This document shows positions 7,701 to 15,629 of a stretch of 34,591 nucleotides of DNA, piece by piece (position 1 is the first letter of the stretch; the number at the start of each line of letters is the position of its first letter). The notes beneath the pieces were generated by a model that was not told where the DNA came from, did not search any database, and worked only from the letters and a program-made list of their open reading frames with translations. A program made the position numbers and the translations under genes. This DNA is from Methanobacterium sp. UBA176 (GTDB lineage Archaea; Methanobacteriota; Methanobacteria; Methanobacteriales; Methanobacteriaceae), in assembly GCA_002505765.1 (NCBI GenBank), contig DAVZ01000019.1, positions 1-34,591 of the forward strand, read 5' to 3'.

Positions 7701-9235
7701 TGAATGTTAGGGTCAATGGAGAAAAAATAGGCCTTCCTGAAGGTTCAACACTTAGAGATGCCATAGAAACTGCAGAAGCACCCTATATCGAAGGTTGTAT
7801 CCTATCAGTTATAAAGGGCAAAGAAGAAGTTGAAAAATATGTGAACAAATATAAAATAAAAACCAGTAAAGGAAGCATAATAATAGAATTACTGGAAGAT
7901 GGACCTTCAAATCTGGTAGATACATGGAAAAAACGTTATAAAGAGTTTGAAAGTTTAAGAATAAGATGGACCACCTCTAACGAAGTCTCTTTAGGCCCCA
8001 TTAAAACAGATTTAGTTCCTACAAGAGAAGAATATCAATATTTTCCCTGGGAGGTTATAATGAGTCTTTCAGGATTTACTGCAGAATCAACACATATTAT
8101 TTTAAGCAAATCAAAACATGACGGAATTTATGGAGTTCCTGAAGGAAATAGAGGTGTTTTTGCCCGTGTAATAGGGGGTAAAAGAACTGTATTCACCCTT
8201 GCTGACGATGATTTTATAAATGAAATAAAACCCGTGATTGAGCGAAGCAGCACCATTAAAAGCGCTACAACAATTGATTTAAATACCCCAGTTGAAGATG
8301 GAAATGAAATATTTACATACGTCCTTGTTAAGCCAGAATTCAGATCTCCCAGTTCTGTTGAACACTTCTTTGCACTAGCTGAAGAGGGTAAAATAAGAGT
8401 AGATTATGAATCTAATTCATTTATAGGTTTTTACAAGTTGCACGGCCTTGAAAAAAATGCAGAACTAATCGATAAAAGAAGTAGGGGAACAATAACGCTT
8501 CGAAATAAAGGTAAAGGAGTAGGGAAGGTTTATATTTACAGAGAAGATAGAGTATCAGCACCATCACATACTATCGTTGGCCATGTTGAGAAAGGAATGC
8601 AAATACTTGATATAGCAGATACTGGAGATTTAATCACATTCAAATCTAACCCTGAAAGAATAATGACCCTCTCTATGACCCAGAAAGAAGCAGAAGAATA
8701 TTTAACTTCTAAAGGAATAGAACAGATACGCGAAGGCCTTGCTGACGATAGTGCAATAGTAGTGGGTCAAGATCCAGAGTTTACAATGGATATTATACAT
8801 GGCAAAAGAGCATATACTCTGGGAATCGATGAAAATAAAATAATTGAAGTTGAAATTGATGAAAAAGCCCTTAGATCCTCATGGTATTTCAAAAAACTTA
8901 CAGGACTCCTTGATTCTCCGGTAGGATCCCTACAAATACATTTTGCCTTTCCAGGAATGAAGGTAATGATGTTTAAAGGTAGTTCAAAAGATGCTAAAGG
9001 ACTTATTCCTGAGAACATTCCACAAAAATGCGTGAAAACTGGTGAAATAGGAATAACAAACATGTCCCGTAGACAAATTGGAGTAGTGGGAGTAAGATTT
9101 GAAGACAATGATGAATACGGCCCAACTGGAGAACCATTTGGAGGTACCAATATAGTTGGAAGGGTGGTTAAAGGGCTTGAAAATCTTGAAAAGTTAAAAG
9201 AGGGTGAAGTAGTCTATGTCAAAAGAAAAATCTGA
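7700..9235 (+). CDS. mmp3: methanogenesis marker protein 3 (UPF0288)
   Basis: 511-residue protein of the methanogenesis marker 3 family. Residues 1-65 (MNVRVNGEKIGLPEGSTLRD onward) look like a ubiquitin/ThiS-type beta-grasp domain. The long middle and C-terminal region is rich in beta strands; segments such as FALAEEGKIRVDYE, GTITLRN and the late GPTGEPFGGTNIVGRVVKG recall cyclophilin-like folds. The start overlaps the mmp2 stop by one base and its end overlaps mmp6 by 20 bp, so translation is probably coupled. As far as I recall, Mmp3 is one of the marker proteins found in the ATP-driven MCR activation complex; that rests on literature memory, not on this sequence. Confidence 0.9.
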   Translation: MNVRVNGEKIGLPEGSTLRDAIETAEAPYIEGCILSVIKGKEEVEKYVNKYKIKTSKGSIIIELLEDGPSNLVDTWKKRYKEFESLRIRWTTSNEVSLGPIKTDLVPTREEYQYFPWEVIMSLSGFTAESTHIILSKSKHDGIYGVPEGNRGVFARVIGGKRTVFTLADDDFINEIKPVIERSSTIKSATTIDLNTPVEDGNEIFTYVLVKPEFRSPSSVEHFFALAEEGKIRVDYESNSFIGFYKLHGLEKNAELIDKRSRGTITLRNKGKGVGKVYIYREDRVSAPSHTIVGHVEKGMQILDIADTGDLITFKSNPERIMTLSMTQKEAEEYLTSKGIEQIREGLADDSAIVVGQDPEFTMDIIHGKRAYTLGIDENKIIEVEIDEKALRSSWYFKKLTGLLDSPVGSLQIHFAFPGMKVMMFKGSSKDAKGLIPENIPQKCVKTGEIGITNMSRRQIGVVGVRFEDNDEYGPTGEPFGGTNIVGRVVKGLENLEKLKEGEVVYVKRKI

Positions 9236-9647
9236 TGAAGTAACTCGAATGATAATACTCGGACCTTCAGCACAGATAAATTCTTCTGAACTTGTACAGA
9301 AAATCCATATGCTTGAACTTCCCCTTACAATTAAATCAACATGCTATGGAGCAATAATTCATGGCAAAGAAAATGTAGTAAAGGATGCTGTGGAAAAAAT
9401 AAGAAAACTTGATCCCTACAACATCTTTACAAAGGATAGGGGATTCCCTCCAGGAGATCCAAGGCGCTGCAGAGCTAAAAGAGGAGCTGCAAGGGAAGGA
9501 TTTCATCAGCTTGAAAAAGAATTCGAGCTCCTTGATTGTGTAAGGGAGGCACTGGAAAAGCCCAGGGAAGTTCACATTGAAAAACCAATTAAGATTGATC
9601 CTGATTCCTTAAAAAAGATTATTACAGAATGTGAGAATGAAGATTAA
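9216..9647 (+). CDS. mmp6: methanogenesis marker protein 6
   Basis: 143-residue soluble protein of the methanogenesis marker 6 family, found in methanogens and considered part of the MCR maturation/activation set. The N-terminal half is a small alpha/beta domain (TRMIILGPSAQINSSELVQK, then CYGAIIHGKENVVKDAVEKI). The second half contains a conserved basic stretch GFPPGDPRRCRAKRGAAREG. The ATG lies inside the end of mmp3 with GAGGGTGA just upstream. Cysteines are few, so a complex Fe-S cluster held by this subunit alone is not obvious. The gene is 47 bp before the next one. Confidence 0.88.
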   Translation: MSKEKSDEVTRMIILGPSAQINSSELVQKIHMLELPLTIKSTCYGAIIHGKENVVKDAVEKIRKLDPYNIFTKDRGFPPGDPRRCRAKRGAAREGFHQLEKEFELLDCVREALEKPREVHIEKPIKIDPDSLKKIITECENED

Positions 9648-9694
9648 ATTAATTTATCAGATTAAAATAACCTAAATTGTCGAGGTATGATAAA

Positions 9695-10069
9695 ATGCAG
9701 ATAACTCCTTTTTCTAAAGGTGAAGAAATAGCACCAATTGCGCTTGCTATTCATGAACTTGTAAACGAACTTCCAACAACAATGCGTTCTAAAAATTCAA
9801 ACGGGGTTAGAATTGAAGATGGAGAGATAATAGATTATAATTATACAGGCCCCGTGTTAGAAAAAGTATTAAACGAAGGTGAAATTATCCATACAATCCC
9901 CGAAACTGGCCCTTATAGCGGCATTCCTGTTATTGTTGTTCCAATTAAAGAAAATGAAGAAGTTATTTGCGTAATAGGGATTGTTGATATAACAAAAGGA
10001 ATATTTAGTGATCTCAAAGAAATAACAAGAAGACCTCAACAAAGAAATCACAGGGGGGAGTTTTATTGA
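9695..10069 (+). CDS. DUF2111 family protein
   Basis: 124-residue protein that I assign to the DUF2111 family of methanogens, function unknown. The frame extends to a TTG at 9677, but GAGGT eight bases before the ATG at 9695 decides the start. It looks like a small sensor-like alpha/beta domain: ALAIHELVNELPTTMRSKNS, then GVRIEDGEIIDYNYTGPVLE, then GIPVIVVPIKENEEVICVIG. That pattern recalls PAS/GAF- or roadblock-type folds, but this is only a resemblance. Its stop overlaps the TTG start of mmp5, so it belongs to the same operon. Confidence 0.75.
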   Translation: MQITPFSKGEEIAPIALAIHELVNELPTTMRSKNSNGVRIEDGEIIDYNYTGPVLEKVLNEGEIIHTIPETGPYSGIPVIVVPIKENEEVICVIGIVDITKGIFSDLKEITRRPQQRNHRGEFY

Positions 10070-10512
10070 AAATAGCCATATTTCCTCCAAATTCATTAAT
10101 CTTAGCGGATTTAATTGAAAGAAAAGGACATGAAGCTCTTGCTTTACAAAAAGAAATAAGAAAAAAAGTTATAGATCCAGAGATTGATTCACCGCCATTT
10201 AACATTACAGAAGAAGAACCTATAAAAGGCCTTAAATATGCTGCTATTGAAGTACCATCAGGTGTAAGAGGTAGAATGGCCATATTCGGACCATTAATCG
10301 ATGAAGCCGACGCTGCAATTATAATGGAAGAAGCACCCTATGGATTTGGATGTGTAGGATGTGCAAGGACAAACGAACTATCCATGTACTATTTAAGGAA
10401 GAAAAAAATTCCGATTCTAGAATTGCAGTACCCTACATCAAGAGAAGAAGCAATAGAAATGGTAAACACGATTAACACATTTTTAGATGGACTGGAGGAA
10501 AAAAATGGTTAA
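10066..10512 (+). CDS. mmp5: methanogenesis marker protein 5
   Basis: 148-residue protein of the methanogenesis marker 5 family. The TTG start overlaps the TGA of the DUF2111 gene and is preceded by GGGGGGAG. Noticeable features are the N-terminal strand-loop IAIFPPNSLILADLIERKGH, a central VRGRMAIFGPLIDEADAAII, and a cysteine pair in GFGCVGCARTNELS (CVGC), which could bind metal or a cluster. It overlaps the mmp15 start by 8 nt. Its specific job is unknown; context links it to MCR activation. Confidence 0.88.
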   Translation: MKIAIFPPNSLILADLIERKGHEALALQKEIRKKVIDPEIDSPPFNITEEEPIKGLKYAAIEVPSGVRGRMAIFGPLIDEADAAIIMEEAPYGFGCVGCARTNELSMYYLRKKKIPILELQYPTSREEAIEMVNTINTFLDGLEEKNG

Positions 10513-11734
10513 AATAGCCCAGATATCATGCGGAACAGAGTACAGCGGTATTCAAAAGGAAATTGAAAAAGCTGCTGCAACATTTGGCGCTGAAATTGTT
10601 ATTCCAGAAGCTGATCTGGATTATATTGACGAAGCTTATCATAAATTTGGTTTTAATGTTGCAAGTTCAAGTATAAGACTGATGATAGCCAGAGCCATGT
10701 CCATAGTTGAAGGAAAGGCAGATGCTGACGCTGTATTTATAGGAACATGCTTTAGGTGTGCCGAAGGAGCACTGGTTAGGAACGAGGTAAGACGGTTCAT
10801 ACAACAAAACACAAATTTACCTGTGGTAACCTATTCTTTCACAGAAAGAACTAAAGCAGATGAGCTATTTATAAGAATGGAGGCACTATCTACAATAGTA
10901 GATAGAAAAAGTCTACTTGCACGTGAGAAACAGGAAGGTCTTACCATTGGAATAGACTCGGGTTCAACCACCACAAAAGTCGTTCTAATGGAAAATAATA
11001 GGATAATAGGTACAGGCTGGCTCCCAACCACTGATGTGATCAAATCTGCTGAAGACGGATTGAAAAGTGCATTTGAAGGCACCGGATACAAATTGGATGA
11101 TATTGATGGAATGGGTGTGACCGGTTACGGACGTTTAACTATAGGAAAGCATTACAACGCAGATTTAATCCAGGAAGAACTCAGTGTAAACTCAAAAGGA
11201 GCCGTTTACCTTGCAGACCGTCAAAAAGGTGAAGCTACAGTTCTCGATATTGGGGGGATGGATAACAAAGTAATAACCGTTAACGACGGAATACCTGATA
11301 ATTTCACCATGGGCGGAATTTGTGCTGGAGCATCTGGAAGATTTTTAGAAATAACTGCAAGAAGGCTGGGTGTAGATATAAGTGAACTTGGAGGGCTTGC
11401 TTTAAAAGGAAACTATAAAAATGCACTCCTAAACAGTTACTGTATTGTATTTGGTATTCAGGACCTTGTTACATCCCTTGCTGCTGGAGGTACGAAGGAA
11501 GATGTGGCTTCTGCTGCATGTTATTCAGTAGCCGAGCAGGTTTACGAACAGCAGCTTCAAGAAATTGACGTTAGAGAGCCAATAATACAGGTAGGGGGGA
11601 CATCGCTGATTGAAGGGCTTGTCGAGGCTGTTAGCTCAATTCTCGGAGGAATTGAAGTAATCGTACCTGATAATTCACAACATATAGGTGCTGTTGGCGG
11701 TGCGCTTTTAGTATCCGGTTTGGGTAAAAAATAG
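10505..11734 (+). CDS. mmp15: methanogenesis marker protein 15 (BcrAD/BadFG-type ATPase)
   Basis: 409-residue ASKHA-fold ATPase related to 2-hydroxyacyl-CoA dehydratase activators and benzoyl-CoA reductase ATPase subunits, which couple ATP hydrolysis to low-potential electron transfer. ATG 10505 follows a strong GGAGG; an earlier ATG at 10487 lacks one. Residues 1-140 form an extra N-terminal domain with C9, C82 and C85 (GTCFRCAEG). Residues 147-409 are the ATPase: phosphate-1 loop GIDSGSTTTKVV, connector GVTGYGR, phosphate-2 LDIGGMDNK, CAGASGRFLE with C273, SYCIVFG with C313, and QVGGTSLIEG. C273 and C313 are where activators bind a [4Fe-4S] cluster at the dimer interface. It is a natural candidate for an ATP-driven electron donor in MCR activation; that role is inferred. 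Confidence 0.9.
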   Translation: MVKIAQISCGTEYSGIQKEIEKAAATFGAEIVIPEADLDYIDEAYHKFGFNVASSSIRLMIARAMSIVEGKADADAVFIGTCFRCAEGALVRNEVRRFIQQNTNLPVVTYSFTERTKADELFIRMEALSTIVDRKSLLAREKQEGLTIGIDSGSTTTKVVLMENNRIIGTGWLPTTDVIKSAEDGLKSAFEGTGYKLDDIDGMGVTGYGRLTIGKHYNADLIQEELSVNSKGAVYLADRQKGEATVLDIGGMDNKVITVNDGIPDNFTMGGICAGASGRFLEITARRLGVDISELGGLALKGNYKNALLNSYCIVFGIQDLVTSLAAGGTKEDVASAACYSVAEQVYEQQLQEIDVREPIIQVGGTSLIEGLVEAVSSILGGIEVIVPDNSQHIGAVGGALLVSGLGKK

Positions 11735-11743
11735 GAGAGTAAA

Positions 11744-12292
11744 ATGTTAGTTGAATGCTACGATAAAAGTGGTGCTGAAGTCTATGAAATGATAATAAAG
11801 CAGATAATGCAGGATGTTCAGATCGGCCGTGCTATTAGTGATATGAAAGTGTTTGTAGACCCAAGAGAGCCTGTATTCATTATTGCAGTTAAGTATGAAA
11901 AAGCAGCATCTCCAATTACAATTGACGATTTTACAGAATACGAATATAAAAAAGAAGAAAATAAAACAAGAATAAGAGTTAAAGATGAGACTTATTTACC
12001 TGATTTACTTCAAAAACTCTGGGAAACAGAAGGTAGAGAAAAAATAGAACAGCCAAGCAGATTTGAAATTGTGATAAATGATCCACAATTAGATCTAAAG
12101 GGAATGATTATTCACGACCCTTCAGAAGACCTAAAAAAGAAGATTTATGATGCCATTTTCAGAATAATTCCCGAAGGATTTAAGGTTGTTGATCACAAGT
12201 CAAAGGACAGTATAATTTCCATGTTATGTTCTGACGAGATAATTAAAGATGAATGGATTAAAAAAAGAGATAAGATGATTAAGGAATTATAA
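11744..12292 (+). CDS. mmp17: methanogenesis marker protein 17
   Basis: 182-residue soluble protein of the methanogenesis marker 17 family, starting 9 nt after mmp15 behind AGGAGAG. It is rich in charged residues and looks like two alpha/beta halves (MLVECYDKSGAEVYEMIIKQ; then GMIIHDPSEDLKKKIYDAIF). There is only one cysteine pair-like element (MLCSDEII), so it probably does not hold a complex cluster alone. As far as I recall, Mmp17 was found in the MCR activation complex together with McrC and other Mmps. Between mmp15 and nifB it forms part of the same transcript. Confidence 0.88.
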   Translation: MLVECYDKSGAEVYEMIIKQIMQDVQIGRAISDMKVFVDPREPVFIIAVKYEKAASPITIDDFTEYEYKKEENKTRIRVKDETYLPDLLQKLWETEGREKIEQPSRFEIVINDPQLDLKGMIIHDPSEDLKKKIYDAIFRIIPEGFKVVDHKSKDSIISMLCSDEIIKDEWIKKRDKMIKEL

Positions 12293-12320
12293 GGATGAAA
12301 GAAGTTTGAGGATGAATAAA

Positions 12321-13172
12321 ATGAAAGAAAGCAAATTTGCCCATATGACAAAGGTGCATCCATGTTTCAACGAGAAAATGCACGATAAAGTTGGAAGAAT
12401 CCACGTTCCTATCGCCCCTAAATGCAATATTCAGTGTAATTTCTGTACAAGAGATATAAATAAATGTGAAATGAGACCAGGAGTATCATCCAGAGTTATG
12501 AATGTAGACGATGCTATAGAACATGTAAGGAAAGTTACAGCAGAAATGCCCATATCTGTCGTCGGTGTTGCCGGTCCGGGAGACGCTCTCTTTAATGAAG
12601 AGACATTTGAGTTTTTTAAAAGAGTTGATGAGGAATTCCCTGATCTGATAAAATGTATGAGTACTAACGGGCTTCTTTTACCTGATAAGGCAGATTTACT
12701 GGCTGAATTAAAGATAAACACCATAACAGTAACTGTAAATGCAATCGATCCAGAGATCGGAAAAGAAATCTATGCTGGAGTTTTCTATGATGGAAAGATT
12801 TACAGAGGCAAAGAAGGATTTGAAATACTCTCCAAAAATCAGCTTGAAGGGATAGAAAAGATATCAGAGAAGGGAATCGTTGTTAAAGTTAACGCAGTTC
12901 TAATTCCAGGATTAAATGATAATCACATTGTGAATATAGCTAGAGAGGTTAAAAAAAGAGGCGCTTCTTTGATGAACGTCATTCCATTAATACCCCTTAA
13001 CAAGTTTAAAGACTTAGAGAAACCGAGCTGTGCAGAAATTAGCAAAGTGAGAGACGAAGTCGAGGAAATAATTCCGGTCTTTAGAGCATGCAGTCAGTGC
13101 AGAGCTGATGCATATGGAGTTCCTGGTAAAAAGGACAAGCACCTTGATATGACTCCAATGAGTCATTATTAA
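12321..13172 (+). CDS. nifB: NifB-type radical SAM Fe-S cluster assembly enzyme (no NifX domain)
   Basis: 283-residue NifB. In nitrogenase assembly NifB fuses two [4Fe-4S] clusters and inserts a SAM-derived carbide to make the 8Fe NifB-co (L-cluster). Visible NifB hallmarks: HPCFNEKMH with H13/C15; radical SAM motif CNIQCNFC (C35, C39, C42); CEMRPGV (the ExRP element) with C49; AGPGDAL; STNGL; TVTVNAIDPEIG; KVNAVLIPGLND; NVIPLIP; and the C-terminal CSQCRADAYG (C257, C260). The NifX-like domain of bacterial NifB is absent, as is usual in methanogens. Start: ATG 12321 with GAGG upstream is preferred to 12306 or 12312. It lies 28 nt after mmp17 and no nifH/D/K/E/N is in the window, suggesting a role outside nitrogenase. 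A T-rich stretch follows the stop. Confidence 0.9.
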   Translation: MKESKFAHMTKVHPCFNEKMHDKVGRIHVPIAPKCNIQCNFCTRDINKCEMRPGVSSRVMNVDDAIEHVRKVTAEMPISVVGVAGPGDALFNEETFEFFKRVDEEFPDLIKCMSTNGLLLPDKADLLAELKINTITVTVNAIDPEIGKEIYAGVFYDGKIYRGKEGFEILSKNQLEGIEKISEKGIVVKVNAVLIPGLNDNHIVNIAREVKKRGASLMNVIPLIPLNKFKDLEKPSCAEISKVRDEVEEIIPVFRACSQCRADAYGVPGKKDKHLDMTPMSHY

Positions 13173-13175
13173 ACC

Positions 13176-13190
13176 TTTTTTATTTTAAAT
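13176..13190 (+). terminator. T-rich 3' end of the mmp-nifB operon
   Basis: CCTTTTTTATTTTAA directly after the nifB stop, resembling the oligo-T signals that end transcription in archaea. A TATA-like CATATATTAA follows at about 13190-13199 and would serve mtnA, which suggests mtnA is a separate unit. Confidence 0.4.
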
Positions 13191-13214
13191 CATATATTAA
13201 TCAAGGTAATTAAC

Positions 13215-14144
13215 ATGAAAACAATGTACTGGAAGGATAATCACCTTTTTTTATTGGATCAAACTGAACTACCTGATGAAATTACTTATTTTGAATGTAA
13301 AACCTACAAAGATGTTATTCATGCCATAAAAACCATGAAAGTGCGGGGCGCTCCAGCAATTGGAGTTGCAGCAGCCTTTGGAATGGCACTTGCTGAACTA
13401 GCTGGAGAAGACCTGCAAAAGGCAGGAGATGAAATTAAAGCTGCAAGGCCTACAGCAGTGAATCTCTTCTGGGCAGTTGATAGAGTATTTAATTCAGATA
13501 ATGTACTTGATGAGGCTTTAAAAATGTATGATGAAGATATAGAAACTAATAAAGCCATTGGAAAATACGGTTCAACTGTAATTGATAATGGAGACACCAT
13601 ATTAACACATTGTAATGCAGGTGCGCTGGCCTGTGTAGATTATGGAACGGCTTTAGGTGTAATAAGGGCTGCGTTCCATGAAGGCAAAAAAATAAAGGTC
13701 ATATGCGATGAAACACGACCATTTTGTCAGGGTGCAAGGCTCAGTGTCTTTGAGATGCAGCAGGAAAACATTCCAGTTAAGTTAATTGTAGATAGCGCAG
13801 CAGGGCGCATGATGCAAGCTGGAAAAGTCAGTAAAGTTATTGTAGGGGCAGATAGGGTTGCTAAAGGTGGAGTTGCAAATAAGATAGGTACACTAATGGT
13901 TGCACTTGCTGCAAAAAGGTTCAACATCCCATTTTATGTTGCAGCGCCAAAAAGTACATTTGACTTTGAAAATTCGATTTATGATACTGAAATAGAAGAA
14001 AGAGAACCTGATGAAGTGCTGTATTTTGGAGAATGTCGTGTTGCACCAGAAGGAACAGAAGTAGAGAATCCTTCATTTGATATTGTGCCTGGTGATCTGA
14101 TTACAGGGATAATCACTGAAGAAGGAATTTTAGAGCCGTTTTAA
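13215..14144 (+). CDS. mtnA: S-methyl-5-thioribose-1-phosphate isomerase (MtnA / aIF2B-like)
   Basis: 309-residue isomerase that converts 5-methylthioribose-1-phosphate to the ribulose form in methionine salvage. Family motifs: KVRGAPAIGVAAAFG near residue 43, THCNAGALA with the catalytic cysteine C133, CDETRPFCQGARL, and IVGADRVAKGGVANKIGT with the catalytic aspartate D213. It is slightly shorter than bacterial MtnA but complete. ATG is preceded by AAGGT. It starts 42 bp after nifB behind its own TATA-like stretch. In archaea the same fold includes ribose-1,5-bisphosphate isomerase and aIF2B-like proteins, but the Cys/Asp pair and motifs favour MtnA. It is convergent with the Mur-ligase gene, 102 bp between stops. 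Confidence 0.88.
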   Translation: MKTMYWKDNHLFLLDQTELPDEITYFECKTYKDVIHAIKTMKVRGAPAIGVAAAFGMALAELAGEDLQKAGDEIKAARPTAVNLFWAVDRVFNSDNVLDEALKMYDEDIETNKAIGKYGSTVIDNGDTILTHCNAGALACVDYGTALGVIRAAFHEGKKIKVICDETRPFCQGARLSVFEMQQENIPVKLIVDSAAGRMMQAGKVSKVIVGADRVAKGGVANKIGTLMVALAAKRFNIPFYVAAPKSTFDFENSIYDTEIEEREPDEVLYFGECRVAPEGTEVENPSFDIVPGDLITGIITEEGILEPF

Positions 14145-14246
14145 ATTGTACGTAAAATTATGGGTTGAGTAACATTTGAAAAACTCATTATTATTGTCTA
14201 ATAATTTAACTTACTCACCATCTGCAAAATCTGCTACGCCCAATAT

Positions 14247-15629
14247 CTATTCATATCTACTACATCCTTTTTTTATTCCAGAAAGCATGTCAGACTTCAC
14301 GCTATTGTATGCAGATATAGCTCCAGGACCTACATGCAATATTGTATCTCCTGGTTTTGAATATTTAATGGAAAGCTCTCCTGCAGCTTCCATGTCTTCA
14401 ACTGCAATTTTTAAGGCGTTTGAATTACAAGCTCCATCCAAAACTTCTTTGGCAGCATCCATGTTCAGGTTTCCAATGGTTTCATTGTATCCTGTAGCAA
14501 TTATAACTTTGGCATATCTACCAAGCAGGTTACCTATCCTATATTTGTCCCGGGGAGTGCTACTATCAGGATTGTCGATCAAAACCACTAAATTGTGCCC
14601 AGAAAAAGATTTTAAGGTAGGAAGAAGACCTTCAGGTATGTAGGCTGCATCAAAATACACTTCCCTTTCAGAATATTTTCCTAAATATTCCATATGGCCA
14701 GGGATTCCATTGAACTTACTCAATGCATTTTTTATGCTTTCTTCATCCAGACCATAACATATTGAGGCTGCGGATGCAGCTATGGAATTTTCAACATAGT
14801 ATCCTAACATTTTAATAGGAGTTTGAAATTTTCCAGCTCTGTTACCTACATCGTATTTGATCATGAACTTTCCATCTACCAACTCACCTGAAACATTACA
14901 TTCATTTCCTTTTGAACCATACCAGACCACATCGTTCCTGTTTACCAAATCCCTGCATTTTATATTGGCAATAAAAATATCAGGCATATTAACCATAAGC
15001 AGTTTACGGGCTATGTATTTATCCATGGATCCTTCAAATTCTGTAAGATGTTCTGGATAGATATTTGTGAGGATGCCTACCTTCAGCTTCACCTGGGACA
15101 TGAGCCTCAGGGTACCATGAGGAATTTCAAGAACTGCAATATCATTTTTCTTATGATAATTATGAATTATTCCATCAACTATGATCTCGCTAAGTAGATT
15201 TCCATGTTGGGATGAACATGTCCACACCCTATATCCTGCAGACTCAAATATGTGGGATATTATGTGGGTGGTACTTGTTTTCCCAAGTGTTCCTGTAATT
15301 CCAATTATATCTATGTCAATTTCTCTATCTATTATTTTTGCGATATCCTCATTTTTAATTAACTTCATCTTTTTTCGTCTGAACCTGGCATCTGTCGGTA
15401 TCGTGGGAGACACATATGCTGCGTCAAATCTTTCAAGCTCATCAGGTGCATCTGATCCTAAATGAAGCTCTATCCCTTCTTTTTCCATTTTCAGGAGAAT
15501 TTCTTGAATATCTCTTGGAAATTTTCTTAAAGGTTTTCTATCTGTGATAACAACATCGTTGCCAGCATGGTTTAGAATTCTTGCAGCAGGACGTCCAGCG
15601 TTACCTGCGCCAATTACTACACATCTCAT
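14247..15629 (-). CDS. Mur ligase family protein
   Basis: 460-residue ATP-dependent amide ligase of the Mur type. Residues 1-85 form an N-terminal Rossmann-like domain (RCVVIGAGNAGRPAARIL), as in MurD. The P-loop GITGTLGKTSTTH is at about residues 110-122. The central domain continues with VLEIPHGTLRLM and GILTNIYPEHLTEFEGS, the latter being the Mur NxxxDH-like region with EHL. The C-terminal domain carries the SKFNGIPGHMEYLG and FDAAYIPEGLLPTL motifs typical of Mur ligases (the GRxE- and DYAHNP-like sites in altered form). Candidates are a pseudomurein peptide ligase or a ligase acting on a cofactor. It does not resemble CfbE as I remember it. Single gene, ATG with a weak ribosome site and a TATA-like element about 40 nt upstream. 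Confidence 0.8.
   Translation of the reverse strand: MRCVVIGAGNAGRPAARILNHAGNDVVITDRKPLRKFPRDIQEILLKMEKEGIELHLGSDAPDELERFDAAYVSPTIPTDARFRRKKMKLIKNEDIAKIIDREIDIDIIGITGTLGKTSTTHIISHIFESAGYRVWTCSSQHGNLLSEIIVDGIIHNYHKKNDIAVLEIPHGTLRLMSQVKLKVGILTNIYPEHLTEFEGSMDKYIARKLLMVNMPDIFIANIKCRDLVNRNDVVWYGSKGNECNVSGELVDGKFMIKYDVGNRAGKFQTPIKMLGYYVENSIAASAASICYGLDEESIKNALSKFNGIPGHMEYLGKYSEREVYFDAAYIPEGLLPTLKSFSGHNLVVLIDNPDSSTPRDKYRIGNLLGRYAKVIIATGYNETIGNLNMDAAKEVLDGACNSNALKIAVEDMEAAGELSIKYSKPGDTILHVGPGAISAYNSVKSDMLSGIKKGCSRYE

Noticed and set aside
14247..15629. CfbE (coenzyme F430 synthetase)
   Set aside because: N-terminal domain is MurD-like and differs from CfbE as I recall; assignment left open.
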